Both the position numbers and the translations under genes were made by a program. This document shows, in pieces, positions 1 to 8,121 of a DNA stretch of 56,502 bases; positions within the stretch are counted from its first letter, which is position 1; each line of letters starts with the position of its first letter. The stretch covers positions 1 to 56,502 of the forward strand of contig JBIKKP010000004.1 in NCBI GenBank assembly GCA_044360285.1, in the 5' to 3' direction. A model generated the notes under the pieces. That model made no database searches and was not told the DNA's origin. It was given only the letters and a program-made list of their open reading frames with translations. This DNA comes from UBA2645 sp044360285 (GTDB lineage Bacteria; Pseudomonadota; Alphaproteobacteria; Rickettsiales; UBA1997).

Positions 1-215
1 CCTTTTTCCAAATGCATCAAGCCAAGTTTGAAATTGGTTTCGCGAAGATTTTTGCTTTTTTCTCGAATCAGCAGAATTTCGTCTTGAGCTCTTAAAAATA
101 AAGATCCAACAGCATTAACTAAGTTGTTAATTTTTTGCTGAAATTTGGGCGAATTTCCTTCTGTTTTTTGCCGATCTTTTGGTTTTTTTAGAAAGCCAAA
201 AATTTTGCTAAGCAT
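1..215 (-). CDS. Partial hypothetical protein, cut by the window edge
   Basis: An open minus-strand frame starts at the ATG at 215 and runs off the left edge, giving the first 71 residues. It begins MLSKIFGFLKKPKDRQ and is rich in Lys, Asn and Gln. The last visible stretch (NLRETNFKLGLMHLEK) resembles the start of a tetratricopeptide-type helix pair, but one half-repeat cannot establish that. The start overlaps the stop of the upstream methyltransferase gene by 8 bases, so it is probably the fourth gene of the tyrA-ispG-methyltransferase run. I do not recognise its function. Confidence 0.6.
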   Translation of the reverse strand, partial: MLSKIFGFLKKPKDRQKTEGNSPKFQQKINNLVNAVGSLFLRAQDEILLIREKSKNLRETNFKLGLMHLEK

Positions 216-999
216 GATTTTTCGTGAAAATAAAATAGGAAATTGACCAAGAAATTACCGTTTTTTTATTTTTGTTGGAAAAATTTTCCAAACAAAATTC
301 ATCGAGTTTTTTTAAGGCCGATTTGCTGAGTTTTTTTGGGTTATTTTCGCTGTAGCCGCCACCGATTTTACTTACTGTTTTTAAGCATTCCGAGGCTTTT
401 GAAAATTCTTCAAATTTGGTTTCTTGCTCAAAAAAAACTTCCGCAAATCCACTTTTTTTTGCTGCTAATTTTAGCAAATCGGCACGCGGAAAGTCTATTG
501 TCTCAAAGATTCTTGCTGACTTTATTTCAAATAAACTGTTTTTGGTTGGAAGTGCTATTATCAAGCTTCCGCCGCTTTTTAAAATTTCAAAAAACTTTGA
601 AAAATTTTTTTCAAAATCACTTAGCCACTGCAGTGAGAAAGATGAAATTAAAATATCAAAACTGTTTTTTGAGAAAGGAAGTTTTTCAAAATCACCTTGA
701 ATTGTTGTGATGTTTTTTGGTCGTGCGGTCCAAGATTTCAGCATTTCTGCGCTGATATCGAGTTCGGTTAAATAAAAATTTTTCGCACAAATTTTTTCGT
801 CGGCGCAGAAATTTTTTGCGATAAAACTTGTGCCAGAACCAAGGTCTAAAATTTTTGAATTTTCTTTGATGAAATTTTTTGCAAGCTTGCAAAGCCTTGC
901 AGCCGTTGATTTCTGAACTTTTGCAAGAAGTTCATAATTTTTTGCGCCGCGCGAAAAATTTTCTTCGATGATTTTTTTATCAAAACTGTGCGTGCTCAT
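208..999 (-). CDS. BioC-like SAM-dependent methyltransferase
   Basis: A class I SAM methyltransferase of 263 residues. Motif I (ILDLGSGTSF) lies at residues 50-59. The later stretch SSFSLQWLSDF followed by ILKSGGSLIIALP matches the methyltransferase-11 fold and is close to the pattern of malonyl-ACP O-methyltransferase BioC, which starts the pimelate branch of biotin synthesis. Many alphaproteobacteria carry one BioC-like gene without a biotin operon, so the exact substrate is uncertain. Its start overlaps the ispG stop by 4 bases (ATGA), indicating translational coupling. No other biotin gene lies in the window. The fold is secure; the BioC assignment is only moderately so. Confidence 0.8.
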   Translation of the reverse strand: MSTHSFDKKIIEENFSRGAKNYELLAKVQKSTAARLCKLAKNFIKENSKILDLGSGTSFIAKNFCADEKICAKNFYLTELDISAEMLKSWTARPKNITTIQGDFEKLPFSKNSFDILISSFSLQWLSDFEKNFSKFFEILKSGGSLIIALPTKNSLFEIKSARIFETIDFPRADLLKLAAKKSGFAEVFFEQETKFEEFSKASECLKTVSKIGGGYSENNPKKLSKSALKKLDEFCLENFSNKNKKTVISWSISYFIFTKNHA

Positions 1000-2099
1000 T
1001 TTTTTGCTTCTTCTTCGATCAAATGCACGATATGATCAACTAACTCTTCGCTTGTTGCCTTGTGACTTGGCTTGCCGTTTAAATAAACATTATGTCGATT
1101 AGAGCCGCCACCTGTAATGCCAATTTGCGTATGCGCCGCCTCACCAAGTCCGTTTACAACGCAGCCAAGAATTGAAACGGTAAGTGGTTTTTTTATGTGC
1201 TCGACGCGCTTTTCTACCGCTTCTACGGTTTTAATCACGTCAAAAGCCTGTCTTGCACAAGAGGGGCAAGAAATGAGATTAACGCCGTGGTGGCGAAGTC
1301 CCAGAGTTTTTAAAATTTGAAAAGCGACTTTGATTTCTTCACGAGGATCAGCGGAAAGTGAAACGCGCATTGTGTCGCCAATTCCTTCCCAGAGTAGGGT
1401 TCCAAGGCCAATTGAAGATTTTACTGTGCCTGCGGCAAGACTTCCTGCTTCAGTAATTCCAATGTGCAGCGGATAGTCGCAAATAGCTGCCAAAGCGCGA
1501 TAGCCAGCAACCGCCAAGAAAACATCAGAAGCTTTTACGCTGATTTTGAAGTTAAAAAAGTCGTTATCTTCGAGAATACGAATATGGCGCAGAGCCGATT
1601 CCACCAAGGCTTCCGGCGTTGGCGTGCGATATTTTTCAAGCAAATCTGCTTCAAGCGATCCAGCATTTACACCAATGCGAATGCTACAGCCATAATCCTT
1701 TGCAGCTTTTATTACTTCGCGAACTTTTTCATCTGAGCCGATATTTCCCGGATTGATTCGTAAACATTTTGCTCCCGCTTCGGCCGCCTCAATGGCGCGG
1801 CGATAGTGAAAATGAATGTCGGCAATAATTGGGACAGGGCAGTGTGGAATAATTTGTTTGAGTGCTTCTGCAGATTCTTTGTCTGGCACGGAAATGCGCA
1901 TCAGTTCAGCTCCAACCTCGACGCATTCATTGACCTGGCGGATGGTTCCTTGCACGTCGGTGGTCTTGGTGTTAGTCATTGATTGTACCGCAATTGGCGC
2001 GTCGCCACCAATTGCCACATTGCCAACAAAAATTTGACGTGACTTGCGGCGATTTATGGCTCTGTAGGGGCGGATGGCGTTTAAATCTTCCTGGCTCAT
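996..2099 (-). CDS. ispG: 4-hydroxy-3-methylbut-2-en-1-yl diphosphate synthase (GcpE)
   Basis: The penultimate enzyme of the MEP isoprenoid pathway. It reductively converts methylerythritol cyclodiphosphate to HMBPP with a [4Fe-4S] cluster in the cytoplasm. The 367-residue protein has the N-terminal TIM-barrel signature (AVQSMTNTKTTDV near 38-50; ADIHFHYR near 93-100). Its cluster ligands are Cys278 and Cys281 (SCPSC), Cys313 (GCVVNG) and Glu320. Length fits the short bacterial form. It sits between tyrA and the methyltransferase with ATGA-type overlaps on both sides, so the three are probably cotranscribed although the pathways are unrelated. Confidence 0.97.
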   Translation of the reverse strand: MSQEDLNAIRPYRAINRRKSRQIFVGNVAIGGDAPIAVQSMTNTKTTDVQGTIRQVNECVEVGAELMRISVPDKESAEALKQIIPHCPVPIIADIHFHYRRAIEAAEAGAKCLRINPGNIGSDEKVREVIKAAKDYGCSIRIGVNAGSLEADLLEKYRTPTPEALVESALRHIRILEDNDFFNFKISVKASDVFLAVAGYRALAAICDYPLHIGITEAGSLAAGTVKSSIGLGTLLWEGIGDTMRVSLSADPREEIKVAFQILKTLGLRHHGVNLISCPSCARQAFDVIKTVEAVEKRVEHIKKPLTVSILGCVVNGLGEAAHTQIGITGGGSNRHNVYLNGKPSHKATSEELVDHIVHLIEEEAKK

Positions 2100-3121
2100 G
2101 AAATTGATTCAAAAAATTTGCGGATTTTTGACTGATTTTTAGCAAGTAAATTATTTAATTTAGCTGCGTCAAAATTGAAGATTTCAGTAATTGAAGTAAA
2201 GTCAACAAAGCCTTGTCCGGCATAGTTTTGATAGGTTTTTATTTCAGCAATTTCTAGTAAACTTTTTGCCACTAAAGCGCGGAAGAAAATTGCGGGAAAA
2301 TTTTCTTCAAAAAACTTTTCGTTAAAAGTTGGTGCAGCTTTTGCGCCTTTATTTTCAAGCTTTGGCAGGTTTTTTATATTTTTTTCTAAGTTGTCAAAAA
2401 ACTGCAGATAAAATTTTTCTAAGTTTTCTTCGTTTAATTCAAAAATATCTTCCCAGAGCTCAGGGCTTGAATCATCTAGGCGGAAGGCGGTTTTAAAGAA
2501 TTCGTCATCGATTTTTTTTGGCGAAAATTCTTTGGTTAAGAAAGATAAAAATTGCGGCAAATGTGAAACTAGCGCATAAATTTCGTCATGTTTTTTTGCG
2601 TCTAAAATTTCTTTTTTGGCACCGATTTTTGCGATAATTTCATCAAGTCTTTTGTCATAATCTTTTGCACAAATTATGAACTTCTTTTCAGCAAATAAAT
2701 CAGCTTGCGAGTGCTCAAATCCTGTATTAGCGGAACCTGCGATTGGATGACAAGGAACGAAGTTTTTTGGTAAATTTTTAAGATTTAAATTTTTGACCGA
2801 GCCTAAATCAATTACCAAAGAATTTGACGAAATTTTTGTACCAATTTCGGCAAAAATTTCTTCATAACTTTCAAGTGGAGTGGAGATGATTATAAGGTCA
2901 AAGCTAGGAATTTCGTCGGCAAAAAATTCCAAATTGCTGCTTGCGCCAAAAATCACCCCCTCGTCTTTGGCCAAATCAAGTGATTCCTCATCAAGGTCGC
3001 AGGCGAAAATTTTTTCACAGGTTTGAGATTTTTTTAGGGCCTTAGCCAATGAACCCCCAACTAGGCCAAGTCCAATTACTAGGGCTTTTTTAAAGATAAA
3101 ATTTGACAAAATTTGTGACAA
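2096..3121 (-). CDS. tyrA: Prephenate dehydrogenase family protein
   Basis: Oxidative decarboxylation of prephenate (or arogenate) in tyrosine synthesis. The 341-residue protein starts with a Rossmann NAD(P)-binding motif (GLGLVGGS, residues 17-24). It has the active-site HPIAGS at 125-130 and then the helical C-terminal dimerisation domain. It is followed immediately, with a 4-base overlap, by ispG and is first in its minus-strand run. The intergenic region to the divergent small lipoprotein gene is about 107 bp and must hold both promoters. It contains CTTGTTG/CAACAAG arms at 3152-3158 and 3168-3174, which could be an operator, but there is no independent support. Confidence 0.93.
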   Translation of the reverse strand: MSQILSNFIFKKALVIGLGLVGGSLAKALKKSQTCEKIFACDLDEESLDLAKDEGVIFGASSNLEFFADEIPSFDLIIISTPLESYEEIFAEIGTKISSNSLVIDLGSVKNLNLKNLPKNFVPCHPIAGSANTGFEHSQADLFAEKKFIICAKDYDKRLDEIIAKIGAKKEILDAKKHDEIYALVSHLPQFLSFLTKEFSPKKIDDEFFKTAFRLDDSSPELWEDIFELNEENLEKFYLQFFDNLEKNIKNLPKLENKGAKAAPTFNEKFFEENFPAIFFRALVAKSLLEIAEIKTYQNYAGQGFVDFTSITEIFNFDAAKLNNLLAKNQSKIRKFFESIS

Positions 3122-3228
3122 AAAAGTTAAAGATTTTGGGTTGAGTTTTTACTTGTTGAATAATTTCCAACAAGAAATTTAATTCGCATAAATTCCTTCA
3201 TTTTCCCTCGCGGAAATTCTTAAAAACC

Positions 3229-3402
3229 ATGAAAAAAATCATCGCAATTTTCGCACTACTTTTTTTCGCAACTTCTTGCTCAAGCAAGGTTGTCGACGTT
3301 AAAAGTCCTTGCGTTTCAAGTGAAGACGGGCCATGCGGTCCAAAGCGGGCAATTAATGATTGGTGGTTGAAAAACTCCCAAAAACATAAACAAAATTCTT
3401 AG
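3229..3402 (+). CDS. Small lipoprotein, Rickettsiales-type conserved hypothetical
   Basis: A 57-residue frame too short for routine ORF listing. The N-terminus is a classical lipoprotein signal (MKKIIAIFALLFFATSC) with the acylated Cys at residue 17. The mature part carries the distinctive block SPCVSSEDGPCGPKRAIN followed by Trp-Trp. I associate that block with a small conserved lipoprotein family of Rickettsia-like genomes (possibly DUF2706), from memory only. The next gene starts 4 bases after the stop, so the two form an operon. Function is unknown; the two Cys in the block could form a disulfide in the periplasm. Confidence 0.8.
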   Translation: MKKIIAIFALLFFATSCSSKVVDVKSPCVSSEDGPCGPKRAINDWWLKNSQKHKQNS

Positions 3403-3405
3403 AAA

Positions 3406-3777
3406 ATGTCTGCAAATTCAGAAAAATCTTTTGCTGAAAGATTCGGAAAAAAAGCGGCTACCACTGCTTCAAGCCTACAAACACAAGCAACAAACCCAAT
3501 AACCCCAACGGCTCCAACAGCTCCTAAAAAACAAGTAGATCCTCAGAAAAAAATGCAAGCAGAACTAATTTATCTCGTAAAAGGAATCGATGCCGGACGT
3601 AATGCCTGGTATTACGTTTTGGTTGAACGTCTCAAAGTTCAAATGTTCTTAAAAGCACTGAATGACGACATCATTCACCTCGAAAATTTTGGCAGAATTT
3701 TATTCTCAGCCTATGGTGACGAGCCGCCAGCTAGCATCACAGAACAATTAAAAGACGAGTACGGTATCGAAGATTAA
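3406..3777 (+). CDS. Conserved hypothetical protein, Rickettsiales-type
   Basis: A 123-residue soluble protein. The first 48 residues are low-complexity (Thr, Pro and Ala repeats), suggesting a flexible linker. The conserved-looking core follows (LIYLVKGIDAGRNAWYYVLVE, then helices up to residue 123). There are no signal peptide, membrane segment or catalytic motif. The core reminds me of a family restricted to Rickettsiales (possibly DUF5394), from memory. It follows the small lipoprotein gene by 3 bases and is followed by a strong terminator, so the pair is a two-gene transcription unit. Confidence 0.8.
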   Translation: MSANSEKSFAERFGKKAATTASSLQTQATNPITPTAPTAPKKQVDPQKKMQAELIYLVKGIDAGRNAWYYVLVERLKVQMFLKALNDDIIHLENFGRILFSAYGDEPPASITEQLKDEYGIED

Positions 3778-3805
3778 ACGCCACTGGACTTGCGGTTATT
3801 ACTTG

Positions 3806-3841
3806 GCGCCTTGTCCATTAATATGGGCAAGGCGCTTTTTT
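3806..3841 (+). terminator. Rho-independent terminator
   Basis: The arms GCGCCTTG (3806-3813) and CAAGGCGC (3828-3835) form a perfect 8-bp GC-rich stem, followed directly by a run of six T (3836-3841). It ends the small-lipoprotein/hypothetical unit. The CATAAT at 3857-3862 just behind it could be the -10 box of ctpA, which starts at 3878. Confidence 0.9.
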
Positions 3842-3877
3842 ATGCGGCTTTTCTCTCATAATCCTAAGTAAAAAATT

Positions 3878-5203
3878 ATGAAAAATTTACGACTTTTTTT
3901 GACGGTCTTCGCAGCAGTGTTTGTGGGATTCTTTTCAGCTCTTTGTCTTGCGCAGATAGAAATTAAGCCAATCAAGTTGGAAAGTAAGACGTCAATGCAA
4001 GACCAAAGCGATTTCATCAAAGATGTTCTTGAGCGCGTCAAAAAAGAATATGTTGAGGAAAAAACTGATCGTCAGCTTGCTGAAGCTGCGGCATCAGGAA
4101 TTTTGTCTTCGCTCGATCCTCATTCATCTTACCTTAACGAAGATGCGTTAAAAGAAATGCGCGTGCAAACAAAAGGCGAATTTGGTGGTCTTGGTGTTGA
4201 AATCACTATGGAAATGTCGGTGGTAAAAGTGGTGAGTGCAATTGAAGATACCCCAGCCTTTAGGGCGGGAGTAAAGACGGGAGACTATTTCTCTAAAGTT
4301 GATGGTAAAAGTGTAGTTGGGTTGTCAATTGAAGAAGTTGTAAAAAAATTGCGCGGTAAACCAGGAACTTCTGTTAAAATAACTATTTTACGCAAAGGCG
4401 AGAAAGCGCCTATCGAAAAAATAATTACGCGTCAAATCATCAAAGTAAAAGCGGTCAAATCGGCTGTTTTCAAGGATGTGGCCTATGTCAAAATTAATAC
4501 TTTTTCTGAACAGGCGGAATCTGGTTTGGTTAGCGAGCTAAAAAAATTGAAGGCAAAAATTGGCGAAAAAAATCTCAAAGGCGTTGTGCTTGATTTGCGC
4601 AACAATCCAGGCGGACTGCTTGATCAGGCGGTAAAAGTCAGCGATGTATTTTTGAATAAAGGTCAAACCATTGTCTCAATTAAAGGTCGCACTACCGATA
4701 ATAAAGAATATATTGACGAAGAAGATGAGTCTTTGGCGAAAGATTTGCCGCTAGTTGTTTTAATTAACGAAGGATCAGCTTCGGCTTCAGAAATTGTTGC
4801 TGGCGCTATTCAAGACCATAAGCGTGGTGTTGTTATGGGTGAAAAATCTTTTGGCAAAGGTTCGGTGCAAACCGTTGTGCCGCTTGAAAAAAATCACGGC
4901 GCGTTGCGTTTTACCACCTCGCTTTACTACACGCCAAGCGGCCGCTCAATTCAGGCACAAGGCATTGAGCCAAACATTGAAGTGGTGAATGCAAAAATCG
5001 AAAAACAGGCAAAATCTGATCGTGACTCTGAGGCCGATCTCAAAGGCCATCTTGAAGTGCAAATTCAAGAAGAAATTGAGAAAGCGAAAAAAGAAAAAAG
5101 TGGCGTCGATAATATGAAAATTTATGATGAAGACTATCAGTTGGCGCGCGCTCTGGACCTTGTTCGTGGTGTTTCTTCTTACAAAGCAACGGTTAAAAAA
5201 TAA
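3878..5203 (+). CDS. ctpA: C-terminal processing protease, S41 family
   Basis: A periplasmic serine protease with a Ser/Lys dyad. The 441 residues read in order: N-terminal signal/anchor (residues 1-25), a short helical segment, a PDZ domain (GEFGGLGVEI to about 175), and the S41 catalytic core. The core has LDLRNNPGG at 238-246, the nucleophile motif GSASASE at 299-305, and the general-base Lys327 in GEKSFGKGSVQ. Such proteases trim C-termini of envelope proteins and turn over cell-wall hydrolases. The TAATG junction with the next gene (a PPIase) shares one base, so an envelope quality-control operon is likely. Confidence 0.96.
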   Translation: MKNLRLFLTVFAAVFVGFFSALCLAQIEIKPIKLESKTSMQDQSDFIKDVLERVKKEYVEEKTDRQLAEAAASGILSSLDPHSSYLNEDALKEMRVQTKGEFGGLGVEITMEMSVVKVVSAIEDTPAFRAGVKTGDYFSKVDGKSVVGLSIEEVVKKLRGKPGTSVKITILRKGEKAPIEKIITRQIIKVKAVKSAVFKDVAYVKINTFSEQAESGLVSELKKLKAKIGEKNLKGVVLDLRNNPGGLLDQAVKVSDVFLNKGQTIVSIKGRTTDNKEYIDEEDESLAKDLPLVVLINEGSASASEIVAGAIQDHKRGVVMGEKSFGKGSVQTVVPLEKNHGALRFTTSLYYTPSGRSIQAQGIEPNIEVVNAKIEKQAKSDRDSEADLKGHLEVQIQEEIEKAKKEKSGVDNMKIYDEDYQLARALDLVRGVSSYKATVKK

Positions 5204-6141
5204 TGAAAAAAAACTTGGCGAAATTTTTGCTGATTTTTTTCTTTTGCGCTTCTGCCTTTGCTGCTTCAACGCAAAACTTTATTGTTGCTAAGATAAATAA
5301 TAAGGCGCTGACAAGTCTAGAGCTGCTTGATCGCTACCACTTCGTTATTTTGTCATCCAAAATAAAAATTGATTCAAACTCAGATCGAAAATTACTGCTT
5401 GAGCAGATCCTAGATAAAATGATCGATGAAGAGTTAATCAGGCAAGAAGCGGCAATCCTGAAGCTTGAAACCAATGCTGAGGAAATAAATAATTCCGTCG
5501 AAGTTTTTGCATTACGGCAGAAAAAAAACGAAACGCAGCTTAAGCTTTTTTTCATTAAAAATGGCCTGTCTTTTGAAAACTTTTTGCAGCAAGTTGAGTC
5601 AGAAATTTTGTGGTCAAAACTTATCTCTGAATTGCTGCGCTCTAAGATCAAAATCGCTGATACGGAAGTTATGGAATTGCTTGAACAGCATAAATTTTCA
5701 ACGAGCGTAAAAAAGTTTTTTATCGCAGAAATTGTCATTGCTAAATCTTCTAAAAACGCGGTGCAATTTGCTAATAAACTTGCTGTTGAACTTAGGCAGG
5801 GTGCTGATTTTAAAAGTTTGGTGCGACAATTTTCTTCGGCGCTTAATGCTGAGAATTATGGAGAAATTGGTTGGGTGACTCCAAATGAAGTTGATGCAAA
5901 AATTTATGCCGAACTTTCAAAGCTAGAGAAGGGAGGATACTCTGCGCCAGTTGATCTTGCTGACGGCCTTCACATTTTCAAATTAATTGATGTCAAAGTT
6001 GAAACATCACTGAAAGAGCAAGACTTTAACGCGGCAAAAAATGTTATTTTTTCACACAAACTACAGACTTACGCCAAAGGCTATTTGATGGATTTGCGTA
6101 AAAAATCTTTCATCGAAATCTCGCGGTTAAATGAGTTATAA
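5203..6141 (+). CDS. SurA-like periplasmic peptidyl-prolyl isomerase/chaperone
   Basis: A secreted protein of 312 residues with signal peptide ending around AASTQNF (residues 1-22). An N-terminal SurA_N-like helical chaperone region follows (LEQILDKMIDEELIRQEA and the following helices), then one parvulin domain (about 168-268) containing GEIGWVTPNEV and LADGLHIFKLID. E. coli SurA has two parvulin domains; this protein has one, as is common in alphaproteobacteria. The role is folding of outer-membrane proteins. It is translationally coupled to ctpA. The next 230 bases hold a palindromic repeat and no gene. Confidence 0.87.
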   Translation: MKKNLAKFLLIFFFCASAFAASTQNFIVAKINNKALTSLELLDRYHFVILSSKIKIDSNSDRKLLLEQILDKMIDEELIRQEAAILKLETNAEEINNSVEVFALRQKKNETQLKLFFIKNGLSFENFLQQVESEILWSKLISELLRSKIKIADTEVMELLEQHKFSTSVKKFFIAEIVIAKSSKNAVQFANKLAVELRQGADFKSLVRQFSSALNAENYGEIGWVTPNEVDAKIYAELSKLEKGGYSAPVDLADGLHIFKLIDVKVETSLKEQDFNAAKNVIFSHKLQTYAKGYLMDLRKKSFIEISRLNEL

Positions 6142-6166
6142 AAAACTCCGATCCTTAACTTACAGC

Positions 6167-6260
6167 GTCATCATTGGTGCGCAGGGCCGAGGATGACGTT
6201 GAGTCTTAGCGTCTAACATAACCAGATCCTCGAAACCTGCGGTTTCAAGGATGACGGCTA
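6167..6260. repeat. Palindromic repeat element, copy 1 (RPE-like)
   Basis: Two adjacent inverted repeats lie in the gap between the surA-like gene and argB. The first has arms GTCATC/GATGAC at 6167-6172 and 6192-6197. The second is a hairpin at 6226-6252 (ATCCTCGAAACC, loop TGC, GGTTTCAAGGAT) with one G-T type mismatch. Read on the minus strand, about 60 bases match the element at 53418-53485, including the hairpin and the following stretch up to ACTCAACG. A dispersed palindrome family of this kind recalls Rickettsia palindromic elements, though I cannot assign it to a named class. It may also work as a terminator. Confidence 0.75.
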
Positions 6261-6375
6261 GGTGGGCGGCTTCATGGATGATGATTCCGGAATAATTTCT
6301 TGCATATTTAGCGCTTAAAAAAATAAATCCGCGCCTTTTTAAATCTCTCTTAAACCCAAGCAAATAGGCCTCATA

Positions 6376-7347
6376 ATGACCAATATCATAAATTTTAGTG
6401 ATATCGAAAAACGTAAAGAAGCAAGCGCTACACCGCTTGAAAAAGTTTCTCTGCAAAAAGAAATCACTCGTCAGCAATGCAGGCTGAAAGCCGAAGTTCT
6501 TTGTGAGGCGCTGCCTTATATGAGAAAATTTGCTGGTGAAACTTTTGTCATAAAGTTTGGTGGATCTGCGATGGGTGGTGATGGAAATTTGCGTAATTTT
6601 GCAAAAAATGTGGTGCTACTAAAACAGGTTGGAATCAATCCAATCGTGGTTCACGGCGGCGGTCCGCAAATTGGTCAGATGCTTGAAAAGCTTAATATCA
6701 AATCCACTTTCATCGATGGACTTCGCGTCACTGACTCTGACACTGTTGACGTGGTAGAAATGGTTTTGGCTGGCTCAATCAATAAAATGATCGTCAAAGA
6801 AATTAACGCCGCTGCCGGCAAGGCAATTGGCATTTCGGGCAAGGATGCCAATTTGATTCGCGCCAAAAGACTTACGCGCACCAAAAAAGACCCTGACTCA
6901 AATATCGAAAAAATTCTCAATCTTGGTTTTGTTGGCGAGCCTTATGCTGTGGACCCAGATGTTCTTAGCGTTTTTGAAGATTCCGACATCATTCCAGTGA
7001 TTGCACCAATTGGTATTGGTGACAATGGTGAGACTTTTAACATCAACGCCGATACTGCTGCTGGGGCAATTGCGGCTGCTATACATGCCTCAAAATTAAT
7101 CATTCTCTCTGACGTTGATGGCGTTATGCTGCCAAATGGCGAGCTGGTTAGCCACTTAAATATCGCCACTGCGCGTCAGATGATTGCTGATGGTGTTATC
7201 ACCGGCGGCATGATTCCAAAAATAGAAACTTGCATTTCTGCACTTGAAGGTGGAGTTGCTTATACCCACATTTTAAACGGCGCAGTTGATAACATTTTAT
7301 TGATGGAAATTTTTACTGAAAGCGGCGCTGGCACCATGATAATCTAG
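6376..7347 (+). CDS. argB: Acetylglutamate kinase
   Basis: The second step of arginine (ornithine) synthesis, phosphorylating N-acetyl-L-glutamate. The kinase signature FVIKFGGSAMGG places the phosphate-binding Lys at 60. VVHGGGPQIG at 91-100 binds the acetylglutamate, and the C-terminal GGMIPK and MEIFTESGAGTMI are standard. The 323 residues exceed the usual 290-300 because of about 30 extra N-terminal residues. The conserved AEVLCEALPYMRKFAG segment begins near residue 39, so a later start would cut conserved sequence; the annotated ATG is the nearest upstream one. No other arg gene is in the window. Confidence 0.95.
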   Translation: MTNIINFSDIEKRKEASATPLEKVSLQKEITRQQCRLKAEVLCEALPYMRKFAGETFVIKFGGSAMGGDGNLRNFAKNVVLLKQVGINPIVVHGGGPQIGQMLEKLNIKSTFIDGLRVTDSDTVDVVEMVLAGSINKMIVKEINAAAGKAIGISGKDANLIRAKRLTRTKKDPDSNIEKILNLGFVGEPYAVDPDVLSVFEDSDIIPVIAPIGIGDNGETFNINADTAAGAIAAAIHASKLIILSDVDGVMLPNGELVSHLNIATARQMIADGVITGGMIPKIETCISALEGGVAYTHILNGAVDNILLMEIFTESGAGTMII

Positions 7348-7378
7348 GTTTTGTTCGTTAATTAAATCTTAAGTCTTT

Positions 7379-8110
7379 ATGAAAAATCTTTCTAAAATTC
7401 TGTTATCACTGACTCTGTTTAGCGCAGTTTCTTGCTCTAATTTTGTTAAAAAACCTGAGCTCGATAATTTGCAATCGGGTGCAAAGCTTGATTTACGTAA
7501 GTTTTTCAATGGCGATCTTGAAGGATTTTCTGTTGTGCAAGATGGCAATGAAAAAATCATCGACACCAGATCGGTAAAAATTTTGGCGCGCTGGGGCGAT
7601 TCTTCACGTGGTACAATCTTACAAGAAACCACTGATCCTAGTGGTAAAAAAGAAGCAAGAACATGGCTAATTACCATGCATGACGATGGCACATTTGATG
7701 CGGTTGGTCACGATTTAGTTGGTAATTCAAGTGGTCACCAAGAGGGTAATGCAGCTGAGATGGAATATGTTTTGTCAATTATGGAAGATGGCAAAAAAGT
7801 AAAAACTAAATTCTACGACAAAATGTATTTAGCCGATGATCGTTCGATGATTATGATTTCAAAAATCTATCGCGGCTTTGGTCAAACTGGTCAAAAAATT
7901 ACCTCGCTTAGAAAATCAGTGAAGTCTGAAAAAGCTGAATCAAAAAGCTTTGCGCCAAAAACGGAAAGCAAAATTGATAAAGCTGAAAGCAAGTTTGAGG
8001 CTAAGCCAGAAGCCAAAGTTGAAGTAAAGCCAGAGGCAAAATCAGAGGCCGTAAAATTACCAGCAAAACAACCAGAGTCTGCTAAATACGACGACGCCAC
8101 TAACTACTAA
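7379..8110 (+). CDS. DUF3833-family lipoprotein with Lys/Glu/Ala-rich tail
   Basis: A lipoprotein of 243 residues with acylation site Cys19 (LFSAVSC). Residues about 35-180 form a DUF3833-type domain: LDLRKFFNGDLEGFSVVQD, GHQEGNAAEMEYVL and DKMYLADDRSMIMISK match the pattern of the paralogue at 48267-48800 (FDIRSYLNGPLEAHGILQN, GLQYGNAMKMNYVL, DWIYLVDEKTAINVS). After the domain a 60-residue tail of degenerate KAESK/KPEAK units follows, probably a flexible periplasmic extension. DUF3833 lipoproteins usually accompany cfa/DUF1365 clusters; this copy stands apart, 11 bases before the corA-like gene. Confidence 0.85.
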   Translation: MKNLSKILLSLTLFSAVSCSNFVKKPELDNLQSGAKLDLRKFFNGDLEGFSVVQDGNEKIIDTRSVKILARWGDSSRGTILQETTDPSGKKEARTWLITMHDDGTFDAVGHDLVGNSSGHQEGNAAEMEYVLSIMEDGKKVKTKFYDKMYLADDRSMIMISKIYRGFGQTGQKITSLRKSVKSEKAESKSFAPKTESKIDKAESKFEAKPEAKVEVKPEAKSEAVKLPAKQPESAKYDDATNY

Positions 8111-8121
8111 AGCAAAGAGCC

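Noticed and set aside
6160..6477. 105-codon minus-strand frame
   Set aside because: It covers the palindromic repeat and antisense argB; similarity to the plus-strand frame at 53293 reflects the shared DNA repeat only.
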